Source: a virus. From it: a stretch of DNA of 64,000 nt. Of the stretch, positions 16,315 to 25,402 are shown one piece after another. Under the pieces are notes generated by a model. That model saw nothing but the letters and a program-made list of their open reading frames with translations, was not told where the DNA came from and did not search any database. The first letter of the stretch is position 1. Each line of letters starts with the position of its first letter. The translations under genes were made by a program, and so were the position numbers. The stretch is taken from positions 62,001-126,000 of IMG/VR virus record IMGVR_UViG_3300047476_000597; one strand, written 5' to 3'.

Positions 16315-17952
16315 ATGACACCAAGTTTTAACAATGGGATTTTTCTCCGACAGACTAACATAGAGTTCGGCTCTGACTGGAACATGCAGCATATGATGGC
16401 TATGTCCAAAAACCAACAACCTACGGATTTGGGTCCGGTTGAGTTTTGGATGCAGTTGAAAAAGATATGGGCACCTCTGTACTCTATGACTGCTTTTACT
16501 AGTAGCCAAAAAATACCAGTTACCGATATGGCTGGTAGGTATTCTTGGCAGGTACCAGAGCTTAATGATATGCCACGTATAGTGCGTGATGTTGAGCCTA
16601 CTAACACACAAAAAGGTCGTGGTGGTACACTGTTCAAAATAGCCCTTAACAGGAAGGCGTATGGTCTTAATGCTATTCTTACCTATGACAAGTTCAGTGG
16701 TATGGAGTTTATCGTAACAGATATTCAAGACTACTCTGACAATGAGTTTATCTATATCTGTCGTTTGGTTAACGGTAATAGCGATCTGTTTCTTCCTAAT
16801 GATGTTCTTATACCACAGACACCTATATTCAGAATGGGTTCTGCTAAAGGTGAGTATAGCGAGAACTACGACTCTATTAATACAAAAGCTAGTTACCGTG
16901 AGTATTATAACTATACTGCAACTGCAGAGGCTAACTTTGAGATGAGCATATCTGATAGGGCTCAGTACATAATGCACTCAAAAGCAGCAGCTGGTACTAA
17001 AGGTTTACCTATCCAAGAAGTTTGGAAATTTGACCCTGAAACATCTAAGGATGTATCTACCTATGGTGTAGACCCTATTCTGAATAAATTAGGTTCTACT
17101 GAGGTTATGAAGCGTATACAAGACGGTACTATATGGTACGGTTTCTGTACTCAACTAGAGTTGCAAGGACAAAAGAAAATAGCTGCTGATATTGAGAACT
17201 ACGGCATGTGGGGTAAAGGTGGTAAAATATCTATGCCTGATGGTCGTGATGATGCTCGTTTGCCTGTAGGTATATGGAGACAGCTGGACAATGCATACAA
17301 ACGTGCTTATAACGTAGGTGTGTCTATATTGCCTATTCTAGAAAACCAGATCAAAAACTTCTTTAATGGTCGTGTTGATTTTGTAGGACCTGACCCAGAA
17401 AGAAAATTGATTATACAGACTGGTATGGGTGGTATGCAACAGGCCATGGCAGAGATTAAGAAAATGGCTAACAGCTCTGGTCTTGTACAAAATGCTTCTG
17501 AGATAGGTGCAATTAGTGGAAAGGCCATGAGTCTTGATTTTGGGTATGCATTCCAGAGCTATGTTATACCGTTCTTGGCTAATGTTAAGTTCCAACTAAA
17601 CCCGGCTCTTGATGCTGTAGAAGCTAATGAACGTGAGAATCCAATGTTGAACGGTTACAGATTGTCTTCTTATGCTTACATCATAATGGATGTAACTAAC
17701 AACCTTTCTGATAACATATTCCAGCTAGAAAACACTAACCTGAATCCAGCATTCAAATGGAGATATGTTAATGGTACAGCTGACTATATGATGAGAACAT
17801 CTGGTTTCCAATCATCTGGCAACTTCTCAGGTTTCAAACTGTATATGACTCAGTTGATGAAGACCTTCTGGATTAAAGATCCGACTAAGGTTCTGAAAGT
17901 GGTACCAATCAACCCAATTACAAAACTACCTTTTGGTTCTTTTTCATACTAA
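16315..17952 (+). CDS. Major capsid protein (HK97-fold expected)
   Basis: The 545-residue protein follows the scaffold-like gene and is closed by a strong terminator, as expected for the most abundant product. Size and segments such as WMQLKKIWAPLYSMTAFTSS, TIWYGFCTQLELQGQ and GGMQQAMAEIKKMANSSG agree with crAss-like capsid proteins of about 500 residues. There is no N-terminal delta-domain rich in charged helix, consistent with a separate scaffold. Codon use is the least biased to A-rich codons in the window (many GGT, CGT and GCT codons), which fits high expression. Fold assignment is by family knowledge, not by a short motif. Confidence 0.85.
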   Translation: MTPSFNNGIFLRQTNIEFGSDWNMQHMMAMSKNQQPTDLGPVEFWMQLKKIWAPLYSMTAFTSSQKIPVTDMAGRYSWQVPELNDMPRIVRDVEPTNTQKGRGGTLFKIALNRKAYGLNAILTYDKFSGMEFIVTDIQDYSDNEFIYICRLVNGNSDLFLPNDVLIPQTPIFRMGSAKGEYSENYDSINTKASYREYYNYTATAEANFEMSISDRAQYIMHSKAAAGTKGLPIQEVWKFDPETSKDVSTYGVDPILNKLGSTEVMKRIQDGTIWYGFCTQLELQGQKKIAADIENYGMWGKGGKISMPDGRDDARLPVGIWRQLDNAYKRAYNVGVSILPILENQIKNFFNGRVDFVGPDPERKLIIQTGMGGMQQAMAEIKKMANSSGLVQNASEIGAISGKAMSLDFGYAFQSYVIPFLANVKFQLNPALDAVEANERENPMLNGYRLSSYAYIIMDVTNNLSDNIFQLENTNLNPAFKWRYVNGTADYMMRTSGFQSSGNFSGFKLYMTQLMKTFWIKDPTKVLKVVPINPITKLPFGSFSY

Positions 17953-17970
17953 GAGGTACAAAAATAAAAG

Positions 17971-18004
17971 AAATAAGAGAGCTAATAACTCTCTTATTTT
18001 TTTT
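17971..18004 (+). terminator. Intrinsic terminator after the capsid gene
   Basis: AAATAAGAGAG (17971-17981) pairs perfectly with CTCTCTTATTT (17989-17999) around a 7-base loop, and a T-run follows to 18004. It separates the capsid gene from the next unit, whose promoter motif starts at 18021. Confidence 0.85.
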
Positions 18005-18020
18005 ATTGTATACTATTACA

Positions 18021-18030
18021 TATCTTTGAG
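18021..18030 (+). promoter_or_regulatory. Promoter motif TATCTTTGAG
   Basis: TATCTTTG matches the Bacteroidetes -7 consensus TAnnTTTG and lies 17 bases before the ATG at 18048, directly after the capsid terminator. It is the only member of the set with TTTG instead of TTTAA. A TTATTG ends 12 bases upstream (18003-18008), nearer than the usual -33 distance. Confidence 0.6.
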
Positions 18031-18047
18031 TCACAAAAAGAACTAAA

Positions 18048-19097
18048 ATGGAAAAAATACAAAAACAGAGTTACAGCATCTCTCCTTTTATTCCTGCTGC
18101 ATTTGACATAGGACAGAAAAAATACGGACAGGTTCTATATGAAGGAGCCAAACAGGTGACATCTCCTACAGCTATCTATGAGAACAAAACTGTTACCTAT
18201 ATAACAGGACTCAATGAGACCGGACCAGAAGTAATGTCACTACCAGCAGAGGACAGACCTAAGAAGATTCTAGAGATTAGAAAATTTATAGCCCTCTGTG
18301 AAAACGAGCTAACTGGTAACTACGATGTTTCTCCTGATAATGTTGAAGACAAGGCATCGTTTTACAAAAATGTAAAAACATTCAAAAGCGTCATCCCTAT
18401 AGAAAAAGACGAATATGGATATAATGCTACTACTATCTGGGATTCTTTTGAGTTAGAGCTTACTAACTACTCTCACATACTAATGAGTGATAACCTAAAA
18501 GACCGCATCATAGCTTACATAGCAGCAGCTGGTGGGTATTCTATGGTTGCAAGTTCTCTATCAGTAGCACAGACTACCGGCAAATACCTATTCTATTTTG
18601 ATAGTACTGAAGAGTCTGCTAGTGATAGAATATCCCTGTCTAGAGAACGTAATAAAGCAGGTGCTTTGTTAGAGCTAATGTTAGATAAGAATACTAATAA
18701 GCTGTTCTATGTTACTAAACTGATTAGTAAGAATCCATTGCAATGGAGAACTGGTACCAATGCATCACCTGTTAATCTTATGTATGAAGCATGTGAACGT
18801 TTTATAGAAGGTGAAGGCAAGATAACTAGTAAAAAAGATGCTATTGAGAAATTTTTATCATTGGCATCTCCTAAAAAAGACCAAGATGATCTTCGTATAG
18901 AATGCTATATACAGGACGGTTTCTTGTTAGGACAGCTGCTAGTACAAACAGATGGTACTGTAGTACATGTTCCAACGCACACACCACTAGGAAAAGGAGG
19001 AGACAATTTGTTTGCTTATCTAAAAGCAGGGGGTGAATCAGAACCAGTCTATAAAGCATTAGCAGCAGCTGTTGAAAAAGAATGGAAAGGTGAGTAA
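18048..19097 (+). CDS. Unknown phage protein after the capsid gene
   Basis: The 349-residue protein begins MEKIQKQSYSISPFIPAAFD. It appears alpha/beta and soluble, with IIAYIAAAGGYSMVASSLSV as a hydrophobic central helix and a C-terminal part rich in short strands (DLRIECYIQDGFLLGQLLVQ). I recognise no enzyme motif. Its own promoter and its place between the capsid and head-connector genes suggest a virion or assembly protein. It ends 17 bases before the next gene, so both are likely one unit with the fibre genes. Confidence 0.6.
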   Translation: MEKIQKQSYSISPFIPAAFDIGQKKYGQVLYEGAKQVTSPTAIYENKTVTYITGLNETGPEVMSLPAEDRPKKILEIRKFIALCENELTGNYDVSPDNVEDKASFYKNVKTFKSVIPIEKDEYGYNATTIWDSFELELTNYSHILMSDNLKDRIIAYIAAAGGYSMVASSLSVAQTTGKYLFYFDSTEESASDRISLSRERNKAGALLELMLDKNTNKLFYVTKLISKNPLQWRTGTNASPVNLMYEACERFIEGEGKITSKKDAIEKFLSLASPKKDQDDLRIECYIQDGFLLGQLLVQTDGTVVHVPTHTPLGKGGDNLFAYLKAGGESEPVYKALAAAVEKEWKGE

Positions 19098-19114
19098 TCT
19101 AATAACTACTACTG

Positions 19115-19819
19115 ATGAATAACAGTACTATACAGATTAAGATAAAAGAACGGCTTAATAAGGGAGATTCTGGTGACTATCCAGATCTCCCTTGTTGGGT
19201 TATAGCCGAGGCTTTTAATAAAGAACAATCAGCTTGGACTAGAGAACAGCTGCAGGGTATTAATGGTCTACGTGCTGGTGCCGAAGGTTCTATTAGACGT
19301 ATAGATGATTTAGAGCGACTATTAACTACCTGGGATATTCCTATGACTGACATGGGTATATACTATGAGTCTACAGTAGGTGTACCAGCTGACTATCTTC
19401 AGTATAGTAGGGTGTCTGTTAGTGCTGTTTGTCCTAGCTGCCCACCTCGACCTATGGTAGTCTATCTAAAACCAGTATCTGATGTAGACATATTGCTGAC
19501 TAGTCAAACTGAGCGACCTAGTTATGAGTGGAGAGAAACATTCTGTACTATGGCTGGTAACAATATCAGGATATATACCAATAACGAGTTTGGTCTTACT
19601 ACGCCCTATCTTATATACTATAGACAACCTAGGAATATAGAGATACTCGGATGTGTAGACCCATACACCGGCAATCCTGTTACTGTGGATGTAGAATCAG
19701 AACTACCAGACTCAGTAATAGAGATTATCATTGATCGGGCAGCTGGTCTAGTAGGTGGGGACATAGAGAACAGTTTTCAGGTTCAACGCAATAATCAAGA
19801 TGCTCAACAATCTACCTAA
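19115..19819 (+). CDS. Probable head-tail connector (ring) protein
   Basis: The 234-residue protein shows a pattern common in crAss-like connector proteins: an N-terminal helix (IQIKIKERLNKGDSGDYPDL), a beta-rich middle, then TPYLIYYRQPRNIEILGCVD and a C-terminal helix PDSVIEIIIDRAAGLVGGDI. Such proteins form rings below the portal. The end NSFQVQRNNQDAQQST is flexible. The stop overlaps the next start by one base (TAATG). The family link is from remembered sequence pattern and order; a search of profile databases would decide which ring it is. Confidence 0.6.
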   Translation: MNNSTIQIKIKERLNKGDSGDYPDLPCWVIAEAFNKEQSAWTREQLQGINGLRAGAEGSIRRIDDLERLLTTWDIPMTDMGIYYESTVGVPADYLQYSRVSVSAVCPSCPPRPMVVYLKPVSDVDILLTSQTERPSYEWRETFCTMAGNNIRIYTNNEFGLTTPYLIYYRQPRNIEILGCVDPYTGNPVTVDVESELPDSVIEIIIDRAAGLVGGDIENSFQVQRNNQDAQQST

Positions 19820-21294
19820 TGGTATCAGGTCTAGTATTTAAAGGAAAATGGAATGCATATAGTAACATAGCCACATTAACCAACAATGTTAATGTGGTTA
19901 ATGCTTTACAGGACGGTGTAGGAACATTAGGAGATGCTTATATTGTATATGCACTCAATAATGCCACATCGTATAATATATGGGACAGAGACCTTGGTTC
20001 TGGTTCTAAGAGCTGGATAGCACTATCTTACATATACTACGATGGGTCACAATGGAATCCATTAGAGTACTCTGGTGGAGGAGGCTCAGGCACTGTTAGT
20101 AATGTAGCCACATCTGCTCCTATAACAGGAGGTCCTATTACTACTACAGGAACAATAGGGATAACAAAAGCTAATACTAGTACAGATGGTTATCTAGACA
20201 AGGTAGATTGGAATACCTTTAATAATAAGGCAGATCTACCTATAGACCTTGCATCTGATGTTACTGGCAATCTTCCTGTTGCTAATCTTAATAATGGTAC
20301 TGGTGCCGGCAGTACTACATTCTGGAGAGGAGATGCTACATGGGCCACACCAGCTGGTACTAGTCCTGGTGGTTCTAATACTCAGGTACAGTATAATAAC
20401 GCTGGTTCTTTTGGTGGAGCTGCTAATGTTAATATAGATACTGATGGTAGATTATTATTACCAGTGTCTACTGCCCTACCTACAGTGTCAGCTGGCGGTA
20501 AACCTTACGCTGATACTAATAGTGGATTAGCACAATTAAGATGGTTACCACAATTAGGTATAGATGCTCCTTTGCAAAGAAAATTAGGATATGGTACAAT
20601 AGGTATAGCTACACCTGCAGCTACTGGTACATTGTTTGCTGAGGGGCACTTTGCTGGTGCAGCTTTACAAAATACTGCTGGTACTACTACTAATAAAACA
20701 TATAGTAATACAAGCGTTCTTAGTTGCAAAACAAGATATATAATGGCTGCTTCTACAGCTGCTAACCAGGTAGTAACCGTTAGAATGGGTAATACAGCTC
20801 CTAGTGGGCTTATTATAAATGACAGTGCTTATGGAGGCGGTACTCTTCTTACCATGACAATAGGTTTTCCTGTTTATAGTTCTGGCCAAAGGATATTTAT
20901 GGGTTATCAGACACTTACTTCTAATATTAGTGGTACAGTAGATATCTCTACTTTGGTCAACATGTTTGGTATAGGAAAAGATGTTGCTGACAGTACTTTA
21001 CAATGGATGCACAATGATGCTACTGGTACAGCCACAAAATCATCCACAGGAGTAACAGTTAATACTAATAATATCTATATAATAGAGATTTTTGTTCCTT
21101 CTAATAGTACTACAATATATGGAGTTTTGTATGAAATGACTAATGCTTCGTGTACAGTAGTTAGTTCTTATAGCACAAGTTCCAATATACCAGCTGTTGG
21201 TACTAGATTATATTTTCAGCAGTTTATAGGGAATGCAACCACTGGTGTTGCAACCTCCCTAGCAGTTATAACAACAGTAGAAGAAAATTATTAA
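19819..21294 (+). CDS. Fibre protein (head or tail)
   Basis: The 491-residue protein is rich in Gly, Ser, Thr and Asn with low charge, typical of trimeric beta-fibres. The N-terminal ~90 residues (MVSGLVFKGKWNAYSNIATL...) look like an attachment domain. Next come repeats seen in phage fibres: GSGTVSNVATSAPITGGPIT, KVDWNTFNNKADL and GSTTFWRGDATWATPAG. The last ~230 residues are a separate beta-rich tip domain. It probably attaches to the head or collar and binds a host or mucosal surface. It is followed by a small gene and then another fibre gene, as if paired. Confidence 0.75.
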   Translation: MVSGLVFKGKWNAYSNIATLTNNVNVVNALQDGVGTLGDAYIVYALNNATSYNIWDRDLGSGSKSWIALSYIYYDGSQWNPLEYSGGGGSGTVSNVATSAPITGGPITTTGTIGITKANTSTDGYLDKVDWNTFNNKADLPIDLASDVTGNLPVANLNNGTGAGSTTFWRGDATWATPAGTSPGGSNTQVQYNNAGSFGGAANVNIDTDGRLLLPVSTALPTVSAGGKPYADTNSGLAQLRWLPQLGIDAPLQRKLGYGTIGIATPAATGTLFAEGHFAGAALQNTAGTTTNKTYSNTSVLSCKTRYIMAASTAANQVVTVRMGNTAPSGLIINDSAYGGGTLLTMTIGFPVYSSGQRIFMGYQTLTSNISGTVDISTLVNMFGIGKDVADSTLQWMHNDATGTATKSSTGVTVNTNNIYIIEIFVPSNSTTIYGVLYEMTNASCTVVSSYSTSSNIPAVGTRLYFQQFIGNATTGVATSLAVITTVEENY

Positions 21295-21296
21295 TT

Positions 21297-21563
21297 ATGA
21301 ATAAACTGATAGAGCCAAAGTTAATAAATGACCAATGGGCAACTTCCATAGAAATTTGGCAGACTTTTAATAGTATGGAACTTAATGTAGATATTGGAGG
21401 TCATGCTCTTATACAGTACACTATCTTAACTTCTTTAGGAAGTTCTATTACTAGTGGTCATATTAGATTAGACGGTGAGACATATACAATATGGACAGGA
21501 GATTATCAATATGCAGCTGATTATATAGCTGCAGAGTTAGATATTGCTTTTTTATCAGAATAA
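21297..21563 (+). CDS. Small acidic protein beside fibre genes
   Basis: The 88-residue protein (MNKLIEPKLINDQWATSIEI...) starts two bases after the fibre stop. It looks beta-rich with an aromatic C-terminal part, and has no signal or membrane segment. Small genes directly after a fibre gene often encode a fibre tip or chaperone; here that is only an inference from position. It ends just before the promoter motif at 21569. Confidence 0.6.
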   Translation: MNKLIEPKLINDQWATSIEIWQTFNSMELNVDIGGHALIQYTILTSLGSSITSGHIRLDGETYTIWTGDYQYAADYIAAELDIAFLSE

Positions 21564-21568
21564 AACAC

Positions 21569-21578
21569 TATCTTTAAC
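21569..21578 (+). promoter_or_regulatory. Promoter motif TATCTTTAAC two bases before a start codon
   Basis: TATCTTTAAC is followed by AT and then the ATG at 21581. A TTG at 21544-21546 lies 22 bases upstream of the box. If the box works as a -7 element, transcription would begin at or very near the start codon, giving a leaderless mRNA. Confidence 0.6.
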
Positions 21579-21580
21579 AT

Positions 21581-23020
21581 ATGGCACTAAGAGATCAGAA
21601 TCCTAAAAACCTAGCATTTGCTTCCAAAGTAGATTGGAGTGTTGCTTGGATTGAGATATTAAAAGGACAGGTATGGGGACTAGAACAAAATGGTGGAGGT
21701 GGTTCTCTACAGGTTAACTCTGATTGGGATGCTACTAGTGGTGTAGCTGCGATACTCAATAAACCTAATGTAGTTGAGAATCCTTTTACAGAAGATATTA
21801 GTGCTGGTAGTTTTAAAATAACTAGTTTAGCTACACCTACAGCAGGTATGGACGCTGTTAATAAAGCGTATGTAGATACTTTTGTGCAAGGTCTATCGCC
21901 TAAAACAGCAGTTAGAGTGGCTACTACAGTAACATTGGTTGGTACATATAACAATGGTGCCGGTACTTTTACCATGACTGCTACAGGTGTACTTACTGTA
22001 GATGGGATTAATCTTTTGCTGGGAGATAGGGTACTTATAAAAGATCAGGTAGATCAGTCACAGAATGGTATATACAGTGTTACAACAGAAGGAATTATAG
22101 GAATAGCTACAGTATTTACTAGAACTACAGATGCTGATACAGGAACAGAATTAGTATCTGCTTATGTACAAACAGGTTCAGAGGGATCTACACAAGCTAA
22201 CAAAGGTTACACACAAGCTACTCCTAGTCCTATAACAATAGGTACATCTCCTATTGTATGGAATCTTTTTAATAGTAATACATATGGAGATGGTACTGGT
22301 ATCACTATTGGTTCTGGTAATCTAATAAATTCCAATTTGTCTACAGGGGTACCCGGTCCTGGTAATACAGGACAGCCTGTTAGGGGAGGTACTACATCTG
22401 AAGGTGCTCTTACTATAGTAGGTTCTATATCTACTGATCCACGTACTACTACAGCACCGGCTGTTATTGTTAGTAGTGCTGGCCCTTTAGGAGATGACAA
22501 TACTGCTCAGGTACATATGTCAATACCTGTTACAGTTGCCCAAACTAGTACTGCTGGATATACTGGTCTTAAACTAGCTGTTACTGAAACATCGTTGGGT
22601 AGTGGTACTAAGAATCTTATGGAACTACTAGCTGGTGCAGCTGGTACTTCTTCTAGGTTTGCAGTAGCTAATACGGGTACAATTACCGTAGTCTCTGGTG
22701 CTAATAGATTCGCTTTTAATACTAGAGAGGTAACAGCAGCTACTGATACATTTGTAATAGGAGATAATGAAGGTACTATTTTTGGTAATAGAGCTACTGC
22801 TCAGACCTTTACAGTTCCTCTTAATAGTTCTGTAGCTTTTCCTATAGGAGCTCGTATAGATATTATACAAAAAGGAGCTGGTAAGATTACTATAGCTGGA
22901 CCTGGTGTTACAATAAACTCACAAGGTGGGTTTTTGTCTGTAGGTGCTCAATATGTAGGAGTGACTCTTATTAAAGAAGCTATAAATACATGGTACTTAA
23001 TCGGCAATTTAATCACATAA
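21581..23020 (+). CDS. Fibre protein
   Basis: The 479-residue protein begins MALRDQNPKNLAFASKVDWS and soon enters a phage-fibre pattern: NPFTEDISAGSFKITSLATP, GMDAVNKAYVDTFVQGLSPK and then VATTVTLVGTYNNGAGTFTM. These segments recur in tail and head fibres that build collar-bound trimers. The remainder is Gly/Thr-rich and beta-structured, ending in a compact VTLIKEAINTWYLIGNLIT tip. It has its own promoter motif and is followed after one base by the SPRY gene, so the two are probably partners. Receptor specificity cannot be predicted. Confidence 0.75.
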   Translation: MALRDQNPKNLAFASKVDWSVAWIEILKGQVWGLEQNGGGGSLQVNSDWDATSGVAAILNKPNVVENPFTEDISAGSFKITSLATPTAGMDAVNKAYVDTFVQGLSPKTAVRVATTVTLVGTYNNGAGTFTMTATGVLTVDGINLLLGDRVLIKDQVDQSQNGIYSVTTEGIIGIATVFTRTTDADTGTELVSAYVQTGSEGSTQANKGYTQATPSPITIGTSPIVWNLFNSNTYGDGTGITIGSGNLINSNLSTGVPGPGNTGQPVRGGTTSEGALTIVGSISTDPRTTTAPAVIVSSAGPLGDDNTAQVHMSIPVTVAQTSTAGYTGLKLAVTETSLGSGTKNLMELLAGAAGTSSRFAVANTGTITVVSGANRFAFNTREVTAATDTFVIGDNEGTIFGNRATAQTFTVPLNSSVAFPIGARIDIIQKGAGKITIAGPGVTINSQGGFLSVGAQYVGVTLIKEAINTWYLIGNLIT

Positions 23021-23021
23021 T

Positions 23022-23675
23022 ATGGCGTTCTCTATAGGAATATTATCGGCAGCTAGTTCATCTAGGGTATATGCTACACTAGACCCAGTAAGAAAAAGCC
23101 CTAATGTTACTGTTACTGGCAGTAATCTTACTGGTAATGGCACCACTACTGCTGTAGGTGTTGGTATAGCTACTATAGGAAAAAGTAGTGGCAAATGGTA
23201 TTGGGAGGCTACTGTTAATAACTGTAATCAGACTACCTATGGAAAGATTGGTGTAACTAATATACTAATGGTGCCTCCTTATAATTTACCTAATTCGTTA
23301 GGTGGAGGAGGTACTAGTGGCACTGGAACAGTTGGTTATTGGGGTAGTGGGGCAGCTAATGGAACAACAAAGGCAAGCTATAATTTTGCAGGTTCTTCTG
23401 TTTTAGTTAATGGAAATGGGGGACAAATAGTTAATGGAGATGTGTTAAGTGTGGCACTTGACCTATCTACTAACAATGTTAGTTTTTACAGAAATGGCAC
23501 ATTAGCCTGTACTATAGCATTGTCAGCTTCTACTTGGTATCCAGCTTTTGCAACTACGGCTATTAACCCAGTAACATCAGTTACATTTAATTTTGGTCAG
23601 AATGCTTGGAGTGCTACTACAGCTGGAATAAGAGCTACATTATTTGCTAGTGGATATACAATAGGATTATACTAA
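23022..23675 (+). CDS. SPRY-domain fibre-associated protein
   Basis: The 217-residue protein holds a SPRY/B30.2-like domain from about residue 40 to the end. KSSGKWYWEATVNNCN is the typical opening strand, a GxxG variable loop follows, then GDVLSVALDLSTNNVSFYRN and GTLACTIALS, the best-conserved SPRY core, then WYPAFATTAINP. SPRY domains bind proteins or glycans with variable loops on one face. Directly behind a fibre gene, it could be the receptor-binding tip or a separate adhesin. There is no signal peptide, as expected for a virion part. Confidence 0.7.
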   Translation: MAFSIGILSAASSSRVYATLDPVRKSPNVTVTGSNLTGNGTTTAVGVGIATIGKSSGKWYWEATVNNCNQTTYGKIGVTNILMVPPYNLPNSLGGGGTSGTGTVGYWGSGAANGTTKASYNFAGSSVLVNGNGGQIVNGDVLSVALDLSTNNVSFYRNGTLACTIALSASTWYPAFATTAINPVTSVTFNFGQNAWSATTAGIRATLFASGYTIGLY

Positions 23676-23687
23676 ACTACATAACAT

Positions 23688-24002
23688 ATGAACATTTCAC
23701 AAAATTTTTACGATCTTGTAGACATTGCAACAGACACTATAGATGCTATAGGTCCACTAGTTATTACCCCTACTAATGCTTATGCATTATCTCAACAGAT
23801 GCCAGGGCTATTTTCTATAGAAAAAAATCCTAACGGAAAAGACAAACTATGTGTGCCTAAGATAGATGGAGAGCCATTAGACTTGTCTGTTAATATTAAC
23901 ACGACAGATGCCTATATAGCGTCTCCTGAGCCGTTTATACCGGTATATGTAATAGGCCCACACCCAGTTCGTATTTTTACATTGAAACCAGGAGGCAAAT
24001 AA
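23688..24002 (+). CDS. Small protein, unknown function
   Basis: The 104-residue protein (MNISQNFYDLVDIATDTIDA...) is soluble and mostly beta-like in its second half (PFIPVYVIGPHPVRIFTLKP). It lies between fibre and membrane genes and its stop overlaps the next start (TAATG). No motif is recognised. Confidence 0.6.
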   Translation: MNISQNFYDLVDIATDTIDAIGPLVITPTNAYALSQQMPGLFSIEKNPNGKDKLCVPKIDGEPLDLSVNINTTDAYIASPEPFIPVYVIGPHPVRIFTLKPGGK

Positions 24003-24805
24003 TGAAAAAACTAGCTATAGGAATAAAAGAACAGTTTTGGTCCTTTATAATATACTATGGTCAAGAGATAAAAAGAGTACAGTGGTATGATAAACTAATC
24101 ATACTGCTGTTCTTTTTACGTCCTATTAGTATTCCTTATGGTAGTGAGGTGATACCACAGCTACAGGAGTATGAGTACACATATCAGGAGTTCTGGTATT
24201 ATTTTTCTTCTCGTCTTTTGGAGGTTTGTTTTATTTGGTCTATCTTTAAGAAAACAACACATAATATTGTTTTTCTAAGTTTCCTTTTACTAGGCATTGG
24301 AGCAGTAATAAAAGAGTTTACTGCTACTACTTTTAGTTGGAACACCGAACAGTTTGTGTGGTTGTTTTCAGTGTTTTTATATACTTACGTCTATCATGTA
24401 ATATCAGAAAAAAGATTAGATAAAAAAGAAAAACAACTAACAATGGATAATAAAAACTTGTTTGATTTTTGGTGGTCTGATGTGTGGGCCGTTATACTAA
24501 AACATCTCTCTATTATTGGACTACTATTGTTAGGATTAGTAGGAAAATTCTCTTACGATTTTCTGCAAAATAAGAAATTTACAATAGGTTACATACTAGC
24601 CAATAGTGGTATATCTATTTTTGGAGGTTGGTTAGCTTCAGGGGTTATTGATAGGTTCTCTCCTGAAAACAGGAATGTTCTTATTCCTATAGCTACTATG
24701 TTAGCCTATAACTTTGTATCAGCCCTTATGAGTGTAAACTGGGAGGCTGTTGCTAACAGGGAATGGAGAAAAGCATTTGATATACTACTAAAAAAGAAAG
24801 ACTAA
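24002..24805 (+). CDS. Multi-span membrane protein with holin-like C-terminal unit
   Basis: The 267-residue protein has about six hydrophobic spans. The first half (to ~140) has spans around LIILLFFLRPIS, FLSFLLLGIGAVIKE and FVWLFSVFLYTYVYHV, ending with a charged KRLDKKEKQLT. An internal Met (residue 148, ATG at 24443) starts a second unit, MDNKNLFDFWWSDVWA, with spans around IIGLLLLGLVGKFSYDF and a Lys-rich end. That second unit has the size and shape of a holin. A fusion of two membrane proteins, or one gene with an internal start, are both possible. Its place beside the spanin-like genes suggests a lysis role. Confidence 0.55.
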   Translation: MKKLAIGIKEQFWSFIIYYGQEIKRVQWYDKLIILLFFLRPISIPYGSEVIPQLQEYEYTYQEFWYYFSSRLLEVCFIWSIFKKTTHNIVFLSFLLLGIGAVIKEFTATTFSWNTEQFVWLFSVFLYTYVYHVISEKRLDKKEKQLTMDNKNLFDFWWSDVWAVILKHLSIIGLLLLGLVGKFSYDFLQNKKFTIGYILANSGISIFGGWLASGVIDRFSPENRNVLIPIATMLAYNFVSALMSVNWEAVANREWRKAFDILLKKKD

Positions 24806-25059
24806 TGGCTGTTTCTAGTAACAATGGTGGTATGGATCCCACTAGAATATTTTGGTTTATAGCAGGTTCTTGTGGGTTTGTATTTTTGTACATAACAGCA
24901 ATTACTTTTATTCCTATACCAGAGAGTAACATACGTTTTGTAGATATTGCTTTATCATTTCTAATGGGTACCGTATTAGGTAACTCTAACGGTTATTTAC
25001 TAGGTGGATCTCCTGAAAAGAAAAAAGAAGACAAAAAAGATGAAAACACTAATAACTGA
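24805..25059 (+). CDS. Two-span small membrane protein (holin-like)
   Basis: The 84-residue protein has two hydrophobic spans, IFWFIAGSCGFVFLYITAI and IALSFLMGTVLGNSNGYLL, and ends in a very charged tail (SPEKKKEDKKDENTNN), the shape of a class II holin or antiholin. Its start overlaps the previous stop (TAATG) and its last 20 bases overlap the next gene's start. A holin role is inferred from topology and neighbours. Confidence 0.6.
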   Translation: MAVSSNNGGMDPTRIFWFIAGSCGFVFLYITAITFIPIPESNIRFVDIALSFLMGTVLGNSNGYLLGGSPEKKKEDKKDENTNN

Positions 25060-25402
25060 TAATCGTTTTATAGCCTTTCTTTTAGTGTTGCTAATAATAG
25101 CTGTGTATCTACTATCTACAAAAGAAAAAACTACATATAGTACTGGTTATCAACAGCTGCTCGATTCTATTAATACCATACAGCTAGGATATGATAGAAG
25201 GTTGCAAGAACTACAACAACAGTATACGGATGATAGTGAACGTGCAGCTGTATTACAGACTATAGTTCCTACATACACTACAGCTGCTACTAACATAAAA
25301 ACAAAGCACAATGAGATACGTCATTCTTACAACAATCTTCCTACTGATAGTCAGCTGGTCTTTTTCTCAAACTGGCTATCCAAAGAAGCTAGTACTAGAT
25401 AA
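25040..25402 (+). CDS. Inner-membrane spanin-like protein
   Basis: From the ATG at 25040 the product has 120 residues. An upstream ATG at 25004 would add 12 Lys-rich residues that merely overlap the previous gene, so the later start is preferred. One N-terminal membrane anchor (FIAFLLVLLIIAVYLL, ~10-25) is followed by a periplasmic helix (TGYQQLLDSINTIQLGYDRR, LQELQQQYTDDSERAAVL), the form of an Rz-type i-spanin. The last ~90 bases overlap a second signal-bearing gene in another frame, as in Rz/Rz1 pairs. The role in disrupting the outer membrane is inferred. Confidence 0.6.
   Translation: MKTLITDNRFIAFLLVLLIIAVYLLSTKEKTTYSTGYQQLLDSINTIQLGYDRRLQELQQQYTDDSERAAVLQTIVPTYTTAATNIKTKHNEIRHSYNNLPTDSQLVFFSNWLSKEASTR

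Noticed and set aside
16228-16977. Minus-strand frame of 249 codons opposite the capsid gene
   Set aside because: Antisense shadow of scaffold and capsid genes; low-complexity translation and no start signals.
25004-25039. Upstream ATG for the spanin-like gene
   Set aside because: It would add only Lys-rich residues before the membrane anchor and overlap the preceding gene more; the ATG at 25040 fits better.
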